Origin: Bimuria novae-zelandiae CBS 107.79
Taxonomy: Eukaryota; Ascomycota; Dothideomycetes; Pleosporales; Didymosphaeriaceae
Reading direction: 5' to 3'
DNA: 64,000 nucleotides
NCBI GenBank assembly: GCA_010015655.1
Contig: ML976736.1
Coordinates: forward strand, 114,284 to 178,283
The notes below the pieces were generated by a model. It did not search any database. It saw nothing but the letters and a program-made list of their open reading frames with translations, and was not told the origin of the DNA. Shown here one piece after another: positions 1 to 11,400 of the stretch (position 1 is its first letter; the number at the start of each line of letters is the position of its first letter). The position numbers and the translations under genes were made by a program.

Positions 1-982
1 CTAACCCAGTACTGTTTAACTATAATGTCTTTGTCAGCTTCATCGGCCTCACCAATAATCCTCCGAAGTCAGTGATGGTCAGCGGCTTAGTTGTTCCACA
101 AGATCGCCAAGAATTACTGTCATACGATTACGATATAAGGTAATTCCAAATTGGATCTACAAGATAGTATGCAGCATGGGCGCCACGGGCGCTCTCTATT
201 GTCGTGTAAGATTATCCTCCCCTGTATGTCTACCGCTGATATCCTCGACCTGCGCTTCGCTCCGCCTTACCATCTCCGCTGTTGGATCTTCTAGGGTTGT
301 CGTATTATTGCGTTTCCGTCCACGTTTTACCTTGCTTGAACTGGATGCTTGTTGTCCCTCCTCTCGGCCGTCCTCTTCTGCTGCTTCTAACGAAGCTTTC
401 CTCTTGCGGCCACGCTTTGACTTTGCCTTTGCCTTTGCTTCCTTCATCGCTTCCCTTTCGGTACGCTTTGCTTCAAGTTCGTCGAAACCTATGACCTTCG
501 CCGTTCCGAGAACTTCTGCTCGGGTAGACCGTCGAACCTTAGCTTCGTCATTGACTTTCATGAGGAATTGGATCTGATCCCGCTGGAGAATGCCCCGAGA
601 AAAAGCTAAATGGGCGGCTTTAGTGACCTTTTCTTAGTGTCTCTGAAGACTGCATTTGCTCCTTTCATTAAGGCCTTGGGTGTCTCGATTAACTATGATA
701 TTATGAAGCGATACTAGCCCTGCGTGGTCACGGGCGTCACGGGCGTCACGGGCGTAAGAGGTGATCGTAACGTTTCCTGGGGATCTGTTGTATCCGCTGG
801 AATTTCCCGATCTATTGCTACGGTTGTCAACTCACCCGGAGGCTTCGGTATGCCTCAAAGGACTCTATCTGGATTGAAGGGGAATAATCCACACGCCGAG
901 AACCCGGCTCTGATGTTCCTTGGCGTAAAGGCTTTGCTTCTTGCACGGCTATACAGGCAAGTAAAGTGCGCTTTACCAATGG

Positions 983-1190
983 TGTCGCGGTGAGCAGAGC
1001 GGACAGTACGCAGTGGAAAAGATTGTAGGATTGAACTGAGGTTGTACTATCTAGGAGCTACAGAAGATATAGGTGCGCAGGCACAAACAACGCTAGTCCT
1101 AGACAGGTATACCACTCTCAGAAAGGTGAGTAGCAACCAAGCGAGGGTAGGAGTACCCATCTCATAGGGTAAGAGCCATAAACCATGACA
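983..1190 (-). repeat. Solo LTR of the Copia-1/2 family (208 bp)
   Basis: The sequence runs from TGTCGCGGTGAGC to CATAAACCATGACA, the reverse complement of the 196-bp Copia-1 LTR with indels. It is flanked by the 5-bp duplication AATGG (978-982 and 1191-1195). It interrupts the Pogo-A transposase, whose reading frame resumes on both sides. A single LTR with intact duplication is the product of LTR-LTR recombination. Confidence 0.93.
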
Positions 1191-1575
1191 AATGGTGTTC
1201 ACGCCACCTCTGTCTAGTCGTTCAACCTCTTCGCGATACGCTATCTTGAGTAGAGCAAATAGAGAGACGTCGCAAGGTTGAGTTATATGAGAAGTATAAG
1301 AAGCGAGCTGGCACATAATATTATTGTTTTTAAGAGAGAACTTAAGAATCTTAAGGGTTTTATAGCTGCTGAAGCCGTCGCAGATGAGAACACGTGGTCT
1401 ACCGTTAGCTCATTCTACGGTCTTAGGATCAAATATCCGCTTGAGCCACTGCAGGCTGATGTAGGAATTAGTATATCTAGATTTAGAGCACGCATATTGC
1501 CAGCCTGGCGTAGGGAAGGTAGCCTAATTGCTCTGGTGGGTTATAGATGGCCAGATAGTTATAGGGTTTAGATAC

Positions 1576-1791
1576 TGTCACGGTTTATAGCTCTTTCCCC
1601 ATAAGATGGTTACTCCTACCCTTGCTTAGTTGCTACTCACCTTTCTAAGGAGTACTACACCTATCTAAAACTAGCGTTATTTGTGCTCGCGCACCTATAT
1701 GTGCTGTAGCTTCTAGATAGTACAACCTTAGTTTAATCCCACAATCTTTTCCACTGCGTACTATTCGCTCAGCGCTCTGCTCACCGCGACA
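1576..1791 (+). repeat. Solo LTR of the Copia-1/2 family (216 bp)
   Basis: Begins TGTCACGGTTTATAG and ends CACCGCGACA. The flanking duplication is GATAC (1571-1575 and 1792-1796). It sits between the two catalytic halves of the Pogo-A transposase and is in plus orientation, opposite to the copy at 983. Confidence 0.93.
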
Positions 1792-2151
1792 GATACCTAC
1801 TATCGCCACTAATACACTTAACTGCTATTATAGTAATGCGCTTAACCCGCGTATCTCTATACTTTTAGGTGTTATCTTTGCTTATAAGGACCTTGACAGA
1901 GCCTAGCATAGAATGCATAACTCTAGTTTCGTCTATATTATAAATATTTTCCGCTAGGATAGCTAGATCCCGCAATACCTCTCTAATCACCTTAAATTAG
2001 TGTGTAATTTTTAGATATACGTTTTTGTTGTAGCGATTCTAGTCTATTGCTTTAACTATTCTCGCCTCGATCTGCGGATGACGCTTCTAAAACAATATTA
2101 TCTAATTTCGATGCGGCGGCTTCCTTGGTCTCTCTTATTCGGGTCTATAGA

Positions 2152-2359
2152 TGTCACGGTTTATGGCTCTTTCCCTATGAGATGGATACTCCTACCCTTG
2201 CTTGGTTGCTACTCGCCTTTCTGAGAGTACTACACCTGTCTGGGACTAGCATTGTTTGTGCCTGCGCACCTATATGTTCTGTAGCTCCTAGATAGTACAA
2301 CTTCAGGTCAATCCTACAATCTTTTCCACTGCGTACTATCCGCTCTGCTTACCGCAATA
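2152..2359 (+). repeat. Solo LTR of the Copia-1/2 family (208 bp)
   Basis: Begins TGTCACGGTTTATGG and ends TTACCGCAATA, a RIP-type variant of the family end ACCGCGACA. The duplication ATAGA is present at 2147-2151 and 2360-2364. It separates the helix-turn-helix part of Pogo-A from the DDE part. Confidence 0.92.
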
Positions 2360-2844
2360 ATAGAGGGTGAGGCGGTAAGCTAGAGATGTAATAAACTTCA
2401 CTCGAACAGGGAATCCAAATTTAGACATTTAGAGGAGGAACTTTACTAGGGCTTCCTCCTCCCACGGTGTGAGGTACTGTTGGCTTTGCGCCTTTGCCTT
2501 CATTGATCGCCGACCCAGCGCCCGGTGGTGGAGGGTTAAGGCAGCGACTCCGCCATGATCTGCACGAGCACGGTAAGAGTTAGATATACCAGGAGGAATA
2601 TCCTGTGCAAGTATCAGGCTTCCCTTATCGCACATATTCGACTGGTGCTGCTATGAAGGCCACGTTGACACAAAGCAGCTCGGCAAGCGAGGGCGCAAAA
2701 TCTATTCCAGGATCAAAAACGTGGCTGGTGCTTAGCGAAGACAAAAAAACAGTAAAGGGAGCTTTCGGCCTATAGCATGCTAGAACGGTACTTTATGTAC
2801 ATATTTTTTCATTGTGGTCGGAAGTATGCTTAGCAATCGGAAAT

Positions 2845-3940
2845 AGGGATGTGCCGATACCGTATTTTTCGGAGCATCCCTGTATATACAGTATCTTGTA
2901 TAATACCGTATTTCCGGTATTTTCGTACATTCTTAGCATAGTTAATTAAGCTAATTAGTGCCTTTCTTAGCCCTATTATTATGTCGCGGTGAGCGGAGCG
3001 GACAGTACGCAGTGGAAATTAAAGGATTAAACTGAGGTTGTACTATCTAGGAGCTACAGAAGGTATAGGTGCGCAGGCACAAACAACGCTAGTCCCAGAT
3101 AGGTGGAAGGTGAGTAGCAACCAAGCAAGGGTAGGAGTATCCATCTCATAGGGTAAGAGCCATAAACCGTGACATATTATATATAGAATTAGATATAATT
3201 AAAGCTAAAGATACTAGGTATCCTTAGGATCTTTAAAGTGCTCTTTTTATACTTATTTAGTTAGGTAATTAATTAGAAGCTACTTATCTTTATACTTATT
3301 AACGTTAATTTATTTAGGTACTTTAAAGGCGTTAGAATACTAAGTATCCTTTGCTAAAATAGAGTTATAGATCTATAGATTATAAAAGCAAAATACTAGC
3401 GTTTTAACCCGTTTATTAACAAGACGATTACGAACTTTTTTATAAAAAAAACCAGTGCTCGCTCTAGTTACGTTTAGCTGCTCTAGTTATGGGGTTGATG
3501 CTAAGAGCGTAGATAGCAAGTTCTTTAAGCTCGTTGGTGCAGCTTTGTATGCGCCACCACTCCGCCGGATCCGTGTAATCCTCGAAGCTTTGCCAGGATA
3601 AATCAATGCCGCGCTTCTCGAAGGCGGCTCGGCGATGGAGTACATCCATTAGCTCTTTATAGAGCGCTGCGGCATGCCCCGGAGGCCCTCGAAGGTGACC
3701 TCGACGTCCTCGCTTTCGAACGGAGTACGCAGCATTGGATGGATATCACCGATTAACGATAAACAAAGTACTAAGACGATGCCTGGAGGGCAAGATAAGC
3801 AATCCAGATGCAAGCTCTATACAAAGTTATCCTCCGAAGTCATTTTTCCGGCAGCATTTACCCGCCTTGGCATACAGGCCCAATCCTACGATACGCGTAT
3901 CGGTATCGTACGGTACGAAAAATACGGTATTTTTTATAAC
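2845..3940 (-). mobile_element. hAT-type transposon remnant with transposase C-terminus
   Basis: On the minus strand, 3649-3464 reads a 61-codon open stretch with the pattern AEWWR ... ELKELAIYALSI. It continues, after a slip in a T-run, into VRNRLVNKRVKTLVF near 3430-3370. This W-W / RNRL arrangement is the C-terminal dimerisation region of hAT transposases. Bases about 2857-2871 (ATACCGTATTTTTCG) recur inverted at 3917-3931, inside GATACC/GGTATC-rich ends typical of hAT termini. The catalytic domain is missing, so this is an internally deleted, inactive copy. The exact ends are uncertain because the Tc1-like element begins just to the right. Confidence 0.6.
2992..3174 (-). repeat. Solo LTR of the Copia-1/2 family (183 bp)
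   Basis: Runs from TGTCGCGGTGAGCGG to TAAACCGTGACA in minus orientation. The duplication TATTA is at 2987-2991 and 3175-3179. It lies inside the hAT remnant and lacks part of the middle of the LTR compared with the 208-bp copies. Confidence 0.92.
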
Positions 3941-3950
3941 AAGTTCTCCT

Positions 3951-5644
3951 CTACGAAGGAGCTCGTTTTTATTGCTTCCCCACCCTACTTGGCATGTGGG
4001 GTCCCCCATCACATATCCGCTCTACAGCCAAAACACATAGAAATGAGATGATCTTTGGGATTCTTGACATGCTAATGCTGAAGCTTGAACTTTTGAAGCT
4101 TGATTTGTATCTATACAGGCCTCCTCTGGTGTTGAGGTGGCTTGAACGTGCTCAGCCATCATGTAAATCGTTATTACCTCCATGCTTGATGATGCGACGA
4201 ACAATGACAGGCACATGATCAATCCACCTATTAATCTGTTCAATAGAGATATTCTCCCATTACTCTTGCCATTGCCGTCGGCACTCATGCTCACAAGTTA
4301 ATTATGGTATCTCCTTGGTGATATGCCTGCGGATCCATGGCCATGCATGCTCTGAGGCATTAATGTCTGGCGAATGCCCTGGCCACTCCAATCTATCTAT
4401 CTTGTACGTAGATAAATAATCCTTTGCAATCCGAGAAGTATGAGCAGGTGCGCCGTCCTCAAGAAGTACGACGTCGATGCCCTGATCTCTGAGAGAGTTG
4501 ATCGAGGGCACCACCTTCTTCAATGCCTTCTCACGATGCCGATATCCATCTATGCCGCCGCGCTGTCGTTGGCCTCGGGTATAATCATCCTTCTTTGTAT
4601 ATTGCTTCTTGCGTGAGCGTAGATATCGGTCATTAAGGTCATGTTCTTGGAGAGCTGCGCGGGCATAGTTTTGCTGCTTCTCTACATGCTCCCGACGCTC
4701 TGCATTCTCCTGATTAAGCGCGACCTTTGCAGCTGCTTTTTCTTCTTCTATTTCATGTCCGTATATATGGCAAGGCCCTTTATGATTGTAGGTAAATGCG
4801 CCGTAAAATTGAAGCTTACAGTACTTTTGTACGCGGTCATGCTTGACGTCGACATCGTACCTCTCCTCCAGCCGAAACCAAGCTCTTTGCATGCCGCGCT
4901 GCTCACCAATTCGAGCTAGAGTTTCGTCTGTATATACACACGATCTGAAGTTGAATCCTAGGCCGTCGCCTTCTTTGTATTTATCTGGGTTGTGCGCGAC
5001 GGCCCAGGCACAGCGATCCTGCATTTCATCCTCGGTCAATGGCGGCTTCCACCCCGGCTTTCTACGTGTGTACCCAGCTTCATACATTACGTTTTCGAAC
5101 GTGGAGACGCTCATAGGAGGCAGCTCATCAAAATCTCCATCCTGAATTGCCTGTAGAGGCTCCTTTTTACGGTGTGTGCGGCCCTGGGTGACGATCTCGA
5201 TGATGCGCAGAAGAAGCGCATCATCGAGCAACTCAGGCCTGCCGCGACCTGGCAACGTCTCGTATAGGCTTGGATCTGTGATAGGAGTACCTTCTTGATC
5301 TGCTCTCTCCCGTATGCGCTTTACGAGCCTTGCGATAGTAGATTTGTCGACAGGTGGGTCGAAACATTCGGCGATGTCTTTGTTTGTTGATATGCCGAAC
5401 ACCGACGCGCCCACTGCAAAAGCTCTCTCTACCGCGCAAAGTTCGCGAATCTTGGTTTTTTTTATGCGGCTTTTGTGGACTTTGTATTGATAAGGCTTGC
5501 GACGAGAAATAGGCATTTTTTTTAACGTATATAGAGCGTCGTGGGGTGGCTAGTTGTGGCCGGTAAAGTAGGTGTCGGGGGTGTTGATGATGCTTGGTGG
5601 GGCGCTTGCCAAGGAGGAAGCAATAAAAACGAGCTCCTTCGTAG
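3951..5644 (-). mobile_element. Tc1-like DNA transposon
   Basis: A 29-bp perfect inverted repeat, beginning CTACGAAGGAGCTCG, lies at 3951-3979 and inverted at 5616-5644. It brackets the transposase gene on the minus strand. Similarity between the two ends continues imperfectly inward and outward, so the true outer ends and the TA duplication are not fixed. Composition is close to normal, in contrast to the AT-rich neighbours, so this is a comparatively young insertion. Confidence 0.75.
4152..5516 (-). pseudogene. Tc1/mariner DD34E transposase with two nonsense codons near the C-terminus
   Basis: A 404-residue open frame starts at 5516 (MPISRRKPYQ...). An N-terminal helix-turn-helix (about residues 25-100) is followed by a DDE core: Asp197 in VYTDET, Asp354 in LLEDGAPAH, and Glu389 in SPDINASEHAW. 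Exactly 34 residues separate the last two, which is the Tc1 spacing DD34E. A charged insert of about 100 residues between the first two acids is seen in many fungal Tc1 proteins. The frame stops at TAA (4302-4304) but the same frame continues with family-like sequence (WENISIEQINRWIDHVP) past a second TAA (4260-4262) to a stop at 4152. The native product was therefore about 454 residues. All three catalytic residues are upstream of the first stop, so a truncated protein could still be made. Confidence 0.88.
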
Positions 5645-5649
5645 TGGTA

Positions 5650-7115
5650 TAACTACCATTAGAGAACCGAGTAGGAGGAGTTAGGGTGGCTATAACGTAT
5701 TGTATTTTTTAACTATTATGTTGTTTTGTTGTGCGTGCTTTTCGCGACAACATACATTGCGTGCACGGACACGGTACCGACTACCGCGGCACCTTCCTGC
5801 CGACCAGCCAAGCAGCTACACTTACCGGATGAGACTCTAAGGCTTTCTTCCACCAACCTAGACTGAAACCATATCTCACTAACAGTATTCCGTATTATAC
5901 GGAGGTGTCTTTCAAAAGTCCTTGCCCACCTTGGCGAGCAGGGGTATACGCCACATTCCTAATTTAGATATATATCTAATTTACCTAAGTCTATTGAGAT
6001 TCCTGCCCTGCTTATACTTGTTACCTCTTTCCAGCTTAATAATCTTCTTAATATAGATAAGAATACACTTAATTTAAGCCTAGATTTTCTCCTAAGGTAG
6101 ATCTTGCTAGTACTACTCTTAAGTATAAATACCCTTTACTCTACTTTTTAGTACACCTTTTTTATAGTAGCTTTCTTTATTTATACCTAGTAAGATTTAA
6201 TAGCGTTTAAATTAAGTAAATTACTATATTAAATAAGTTTTATAATATTATAGATACTATATATATCGCTCTAAACGTAATAATCGTAAAAAGGCGCCTT
6301 GTATCGGCGCAGGTCACTCAAAGGATCGATGTTGGCGTATCTCCTAGCAGAGGAATATGGGAGTGCGTGTATAAGAATGTAGCCTCGAATGAATTAAGTG
6401 CCTATAGGCCTGGTACGAAAGGATACGGAAAAGGTACTGAACTACAAAGGCCCCAAGCGCCTCTAAATACACCTCTTCCCAGATGGCTAGCTAGCACATA
6501 ACTGCCATAGGTTGACCGTCGGTCTGATGGATCCGAAATAGGTCCGAATCGGATCCGTAGTTTCCCATCGGTCTGATAGATCCGAAATTGGTCCGATATG
6601 GATGAGTGTCAGTTTTCGGATGATCTCGGATCCTGTCCTGACTGGCCAAGGTTTCTCGTGTCGACGAGCGATTGTTCCTGTTACACGCCTTATCTTTTTA
6701 TAGAATTATTTTTAGCTACTCTACTTTGCACTCCTTAGTAAAGGGTATAAGTTTTAAAAGTAAATAAACATCTAGTATTAATACTAGTTAATACTTAATC
6801 TTTTACCTTAGCCAACCTTTCTAGTCTTCTTATTTTATATCTATTAAGGTTATTATTTAGGCTTATTACGTAAAGCAAGGCAACATATTCTATTTTTAAG
6901 CTTTTATTATACTTTTATAATAGGCTTTAACTTTTAATTTAGTTTTTTAATTTAAGTAGTAGTAATCTTTTTCTCTTTCTTTATTTTTAGCGTCTAACAG
7001 TAACAGGATCCTTTCTTATTATATAGAAAGCATCTTTAGGATATAAACTTAGAGTAGCCCTTCTATTATTTATAGATATAACTTTAAATAAATACCTTAT
7101 TAGCCTTTTACTATA
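5650..7115. other. AT-rich RIP debris without recognisable gene
   Basis: No open frame of useful length or protein motif was found here. Bases about 5950-6300 and 6690-7115 are TA-rich, as expected of RIP. Bases 5740-5940 and 6300-6660 keep more balanced composition. The latter contains an imperfect direct repeat (TCGGTCTGATGGATCC near 6520 and TCGGTCTGATAGATCC near 6575). I cannot assign these patches to a family. Confidence 0.5.
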
Positions 7116-7257
7116 TGTGACGGTTTAGTATGAAAGCTTGGGCCACCCGCGTACGTGTGGCCCATGCACGTGACTCACGTGATCCACAGTATATAGCGCT
7201 ATAGAGTAGCTTCTCAATCAAAACAACGATTGCCTTAACACTCTTTTCGACGTTACA
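7116..7257 (+). repeat. 5' LTR of Copia-5 (142 bp) with adjoining primer-binding site
   Basis: Begins TGTGACGGTTTAG and ends CGACGTTACA. It is followed directly by GTTATGAGCCCGG (7258-7270), complementary to the anticodon arm of initiator tRNA-Met. No second copy was found in the window. Confidence 0.75.
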
Positions 7258-7390
7258 GTTATGAGCCCGGTTTGCACCTGCTAAGGCTGCTACTCACCTA
7301 CAATCGTTCACTTGCAATTATTCCTTTGCAATTATTTATAATAATCCTGCGATACCTGCTGTATACGACTTATGTGACAGCTGCACGACT

Positions 7391-8277
7391 CCACGATGGC
7401 GACAGAATCTAATCCTATGACAACGCGTGCCACAGTAGTCCTTAACAAGCCTAAGGACTGGCAGGCATAGATCTTTCTTCGCAAGGATGCCGCGTAGCAG
7501 CACGATCTATGGCAGTATTGCAACCCTGACGTCGCTATAGCTAACCTGCCTCTACTTACAGAGCCTGTCGAGCCTATGGCGCACTAATACAAAGTTACTA
7601 AGGTACCTGGTACGATATACGCCAACGCTAACCTTAATAATAATAAATTTTAATATTATTAATTTACGTATAACTAATATAAGAAGTAATATACTTGCTA
7701 CTTTAAATAGAAGTAGGCACTTTAAAACCTAAATATAAATATTAGTAAGATAATTACTAAGCGCTATATTTACTTATTATATAATAAAGATACGCTGTAC
7801 GCGCGGCTTATCTCCCTTAAAAAATATTTTATATTATTATTAATAGTAGTTTACTAATATAATTTAATTAATAACTATAAGAGCTTATATGTCCCGCTAA
7901 AATTATATAACTTTAAAAACTAGCAATAATTATAGATTAAAGTTATTAGCTAGTAAGCTAAAATTAATTTACTTACTATAAAAGGCACGCGCGTATAAAA
8001 AAACTTTTTAATAACTATTAAGAGTATTAACTTTAAATATGCTACGCTTAAGCTAATTAAGCTATTTAAATATAAAAATAATAATACGTAGATAGTTATA
8101 CTAGAGGACTATATTACTATCTATATAACGTATATTTAATAAGTCTAACCTAGTTTCTAGAAGCTTAATAGTATAGCGGATAATCTTTAAGTAGTAAAGA
8201 TATAGAATAATAATAAGTTTATTATAAGTTAAGGGCTAAGGAGCGTATGTCTCTATAGTAATAAATACTAGTATAGT
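7391..8277 (+). pseudogene. Copia-5 gag fragment
   Basis: Starting at ATG GCG ACA GAA near 7396, the translation follows Copia-1 Gag (MATES..P, TR.T..LN.P.DW, then DLWQYCNPDVA), with TAG codons in place of Trp. AT-rich sequence follows to a degraded zinc-knuckle remnant at about 8250-8277 (C-L-Y-.-N-K-.-.-Y). The frame breaks at the duplication ATAGT and resumes at 19038. It encodes no functional product. Confidence 0.7.
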
Positions 8278-8476
8278 TGTGGACGGTAAAACGAGCTGGA
8301 TAGTATATAGTTCGGAGATCGAATTGATTGATTAGTAACATATGAAAAGTTACTGTAAGAGCAGTATTTATACCAAGCATTTAGTGTTATTGTCAAATGG
8401 TATAATAAGTAGATGTTGATGCAACTTAATAGTATTTCTTGTTTTTCTTTTTTTGTATCCTCCACCGTGTTCAGTT

Positions 8477-11400
8477 TGTCACGGTTTATGGCCCTTACCT
8501 TACAAGATAGTTGCTCTTACCTTGGCATGGTTGCGACTTACCTTCCACCTATCCAGGACTAGTGTTGTTTGTGCCTGCGCACCTATATCTTCTGTAGTTC
8601 CTAGATAGTATAACCTTAGTTTAATCCTTTAATTTCCCTGCGTACTATCTAGCTCTACTCACCGTAACAGTTATAAGCCTGGCTTACACCTAGGATTATT
8701 CTTACCTGCTATTATAATGTCACTCTACTCACGAGTCGCACGTCGCTGTACCGCATTCTCTACAATGCACCTGTTCACTTGCGCATCCCTACGGCGCACA
8801 TACTAGGATCTCTGCCTAGATCTATTAAATACTGTCGACTATAGCCTCTGTAATAGCTACTAAGTTCGACCCTGCTATAACGCGAGTCACTATCGTCCTA
8901 AATACACTAGATAACTAGTTTACCTAGTTATTTATTCGCTAAGACGTCGCTAATTAACATAGCCTCTAGTAATATATTAACTTTAATATAGTAAAGGAGA
9001 CTTTCCCTAAGCTATAAGAGCCTCTTAAGCCTTAACTTACTAATTATAAGCTTAAAGCTACTAGACTCTCTTACTTATCTACTAACGATCGAGATTCCTA
9101 TTAATAAAAATATAATTAATAGGAACGCCGCCGTACTAAGTATTATACTTAAGCAAAGGCACTAGCTAACTTAAACACAAATATTAGTAAGATAATTACT
9201 ACACGTTACATACACCTAATTAAGGATTACAATACCCCGTACAACTAACTAGTTATACTTAAGAAGTTCTTTTACCCTATAAACGCGACACGTCGCCGCG
9301 AGCTTGCTAATAAGTATAACACTCTTAAAACTGCGCCACGAGCTGCAAAAAAGATTAAGTAATAGCTATTAGACTAGGTATATATTATAGCTTAGGGCAA
9401 AACTATTAGCTTACCTAAGACTAATAGTAATTAACTATAGGAGGACTTCCTTATTGCCTGTAAGGTAATTAATTAGGAATACGCCACTTCCTGCCTGCGC
9501 GAGATCTTTAAGCATAAAGCGCGAGGCACTACTACTAAGATGGCATCTCTAGAGACGTACGTCGCCGAGATAACTATATATCTACAACGCACTAAGCCAC
9601 ACTTAACAGGCCTAGCGATAGCTACTGCTAAGCTTAGAGTCGTAAAGCAAGTTAATCTATAGCCTATAAAAGGTAATCGCGGTAGCAGCCGTGACCGAGA
9701 CAAGCCACCTAGAAACTATATCTATAAAAAGAAGTATTAGTACACTAACTGCTTTATTCTTAACCCACGCTACCTATAACGTCCGAAGGACTATTAGCCT
9801 GTAGCTAAGGCTATACGCAAAATTAAGGAAGCATAAAAGGACTTTAAGATTAATATACGCATTAAGACTACTCTTAGGAAGTAAGTAGCCTAATAACCTT
9901 AAAACACTAGATTACTATAAGTTAATAATAGTAATCCTCCTGCTAAGAATAGTAACACGTTTATAGTAATTACTAGCCTATTACACATTAGTATCGATTA
10001 AGCCGATTCTCTCGAGCCTAAATCTCTTGAATCTCTCAAAGAACAATCGAATAACAATTCAAAAATAATTACATTAGACAACAACGCTGAGCCTAACGGA
10101 GAGCTTATAGTAATAGTTAGAGACAACGCTGATAAGGCTGAGCTCCTTAACTAATAGATTATTGATCCAGGGTCAAACACCCACGTTATTAATACAAAGT
10201 CATGGCATGGCTGGAAGAGGATAAACGACAATCCGTAACGTCACTATATTCACGCTGGCAATAGCTAAATCTTAATTATAGCTTAGGGCACGATAAAACT
10301 TGTTGCTCGAACACTATATAGGATATAAACGCTAGAGTTAACGCATGTCGCATATGTTAAAGGCTTTCTTATAAGCTTGTTTGGACTTGCTCGCTGCCGT
10401 ACAGAGTCTATCCATTTTAACTCTAGCCATAATGTCCTGTACATGCGCCAACCATCAAACGTTATTGCCTAACTTAAGTATAATGGAGGCCACTAGCTAA
10501 TAGATACTAAACTATTACATCGACCGCCGCTATCGCTTTTACGCTTACTATTAAGTACGTTTAGGGCATTATACCGCCCGTCATACGCGCTAAAGCCTAC
10601 TAACGTTATTAATTAGCGTGCTACTTATTATATCTAGGCCTATCTAGGCTAAAAAGTAGTTAACTATCTTGAATTAAACGTTAAAGGTGTTTAATTAACT
10701 AGAGAACACATGGACTGTCGATGTAAAATATATATTAAGACTCGAATAACTTATATTATCTTAAGGCGCCCGGCCAAGAGCCACGCACAAAAACCATTTT
10801 ATCAAATTATAATAGACCTTATCTACATTATCCCTGTAAGAGAGGAGTGTATTAATAGCAGTAAGTACGCCCTGCACTCTATAGATAAGTACTTAAAGTA
10901 GCATAAAATCGCCATAGTTAAGCGAAAAGACAAGATAACCCTTATACGTTAGTTTATATCCTTAATCTGCAGGATCTAGCGTGTATATAACGCTAACATA
11001 GTTGCTATTTAGTGCGACAATAAGAGAGGATTTAGAAATAACCTTATTAACATAATAGAAGAGCTAGGTATGCTGTATAAGCTAGCACTTGCTAGAATAA
11101 AGAAACTAAATAAACTTATCAAACGTGCTGGCGAAGTACTTACACAGCGAGCTCGCGCTATGCGCATACACGCCAAACTGCCAAAGAACCTATCACATGA
11201 GATGTATCGCACTGCCGCGTACATCCTTAACCGCACGCCCACAGAAGCACTAGGCTAGAAGACGCCGTATAAGGTCGTATAGGGATAAAAGCCACTCGTC
11301 GCTTATATAAGGCCTATTAGCTATCGCGCCTACGTCTATAATTACAATCTAAAAGCTGCTAATAAGCTTAAATTGCGCACTCTTATTAGCTACCTTGTTA

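Larger units (their letters stand above)
196..2640 (-). pseudogene. Pogo/Fot1-like transposase (Pogo-A), RIP-damaged and split by three solo LTRs
   Basis: Read on the minus strand this is one transposase of about 600 codons once three LTR insertions are skipped. In order: a helix-turn-helix N-terminus with TLHHRALGRRS and QYLTPWEEEALVKFLL (about 2635-2429); a middle part with NIYNIDETRV, the first catalytic Asp region, near 1930; the segment VLICDGFSSYKT, second Asp, near 1390; SHITQPCDVSLFALLK near 1290; ARSKAFTPRNIRAGF and GLFPFNPDRVL around 930-850; and a basic tail RGRKRK (561-196). This order is that of fungal Pogo-type DDE transposases. In-frame stops are mostly of RIP type, such as TAG for TGG or CAG. 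The terminal inverted repeats were not found, so element limits are unknown. It cannot encode an active enzyme as it stands. Confidence 0.85.

Noticed and set aside
8268..8465. 65-codon minus-strand frame
   Set aside because: Spans the end of Copia-5 gag, solo LTR-X and the start of the Copia-3 LTR; a chance frame across insertion borders.
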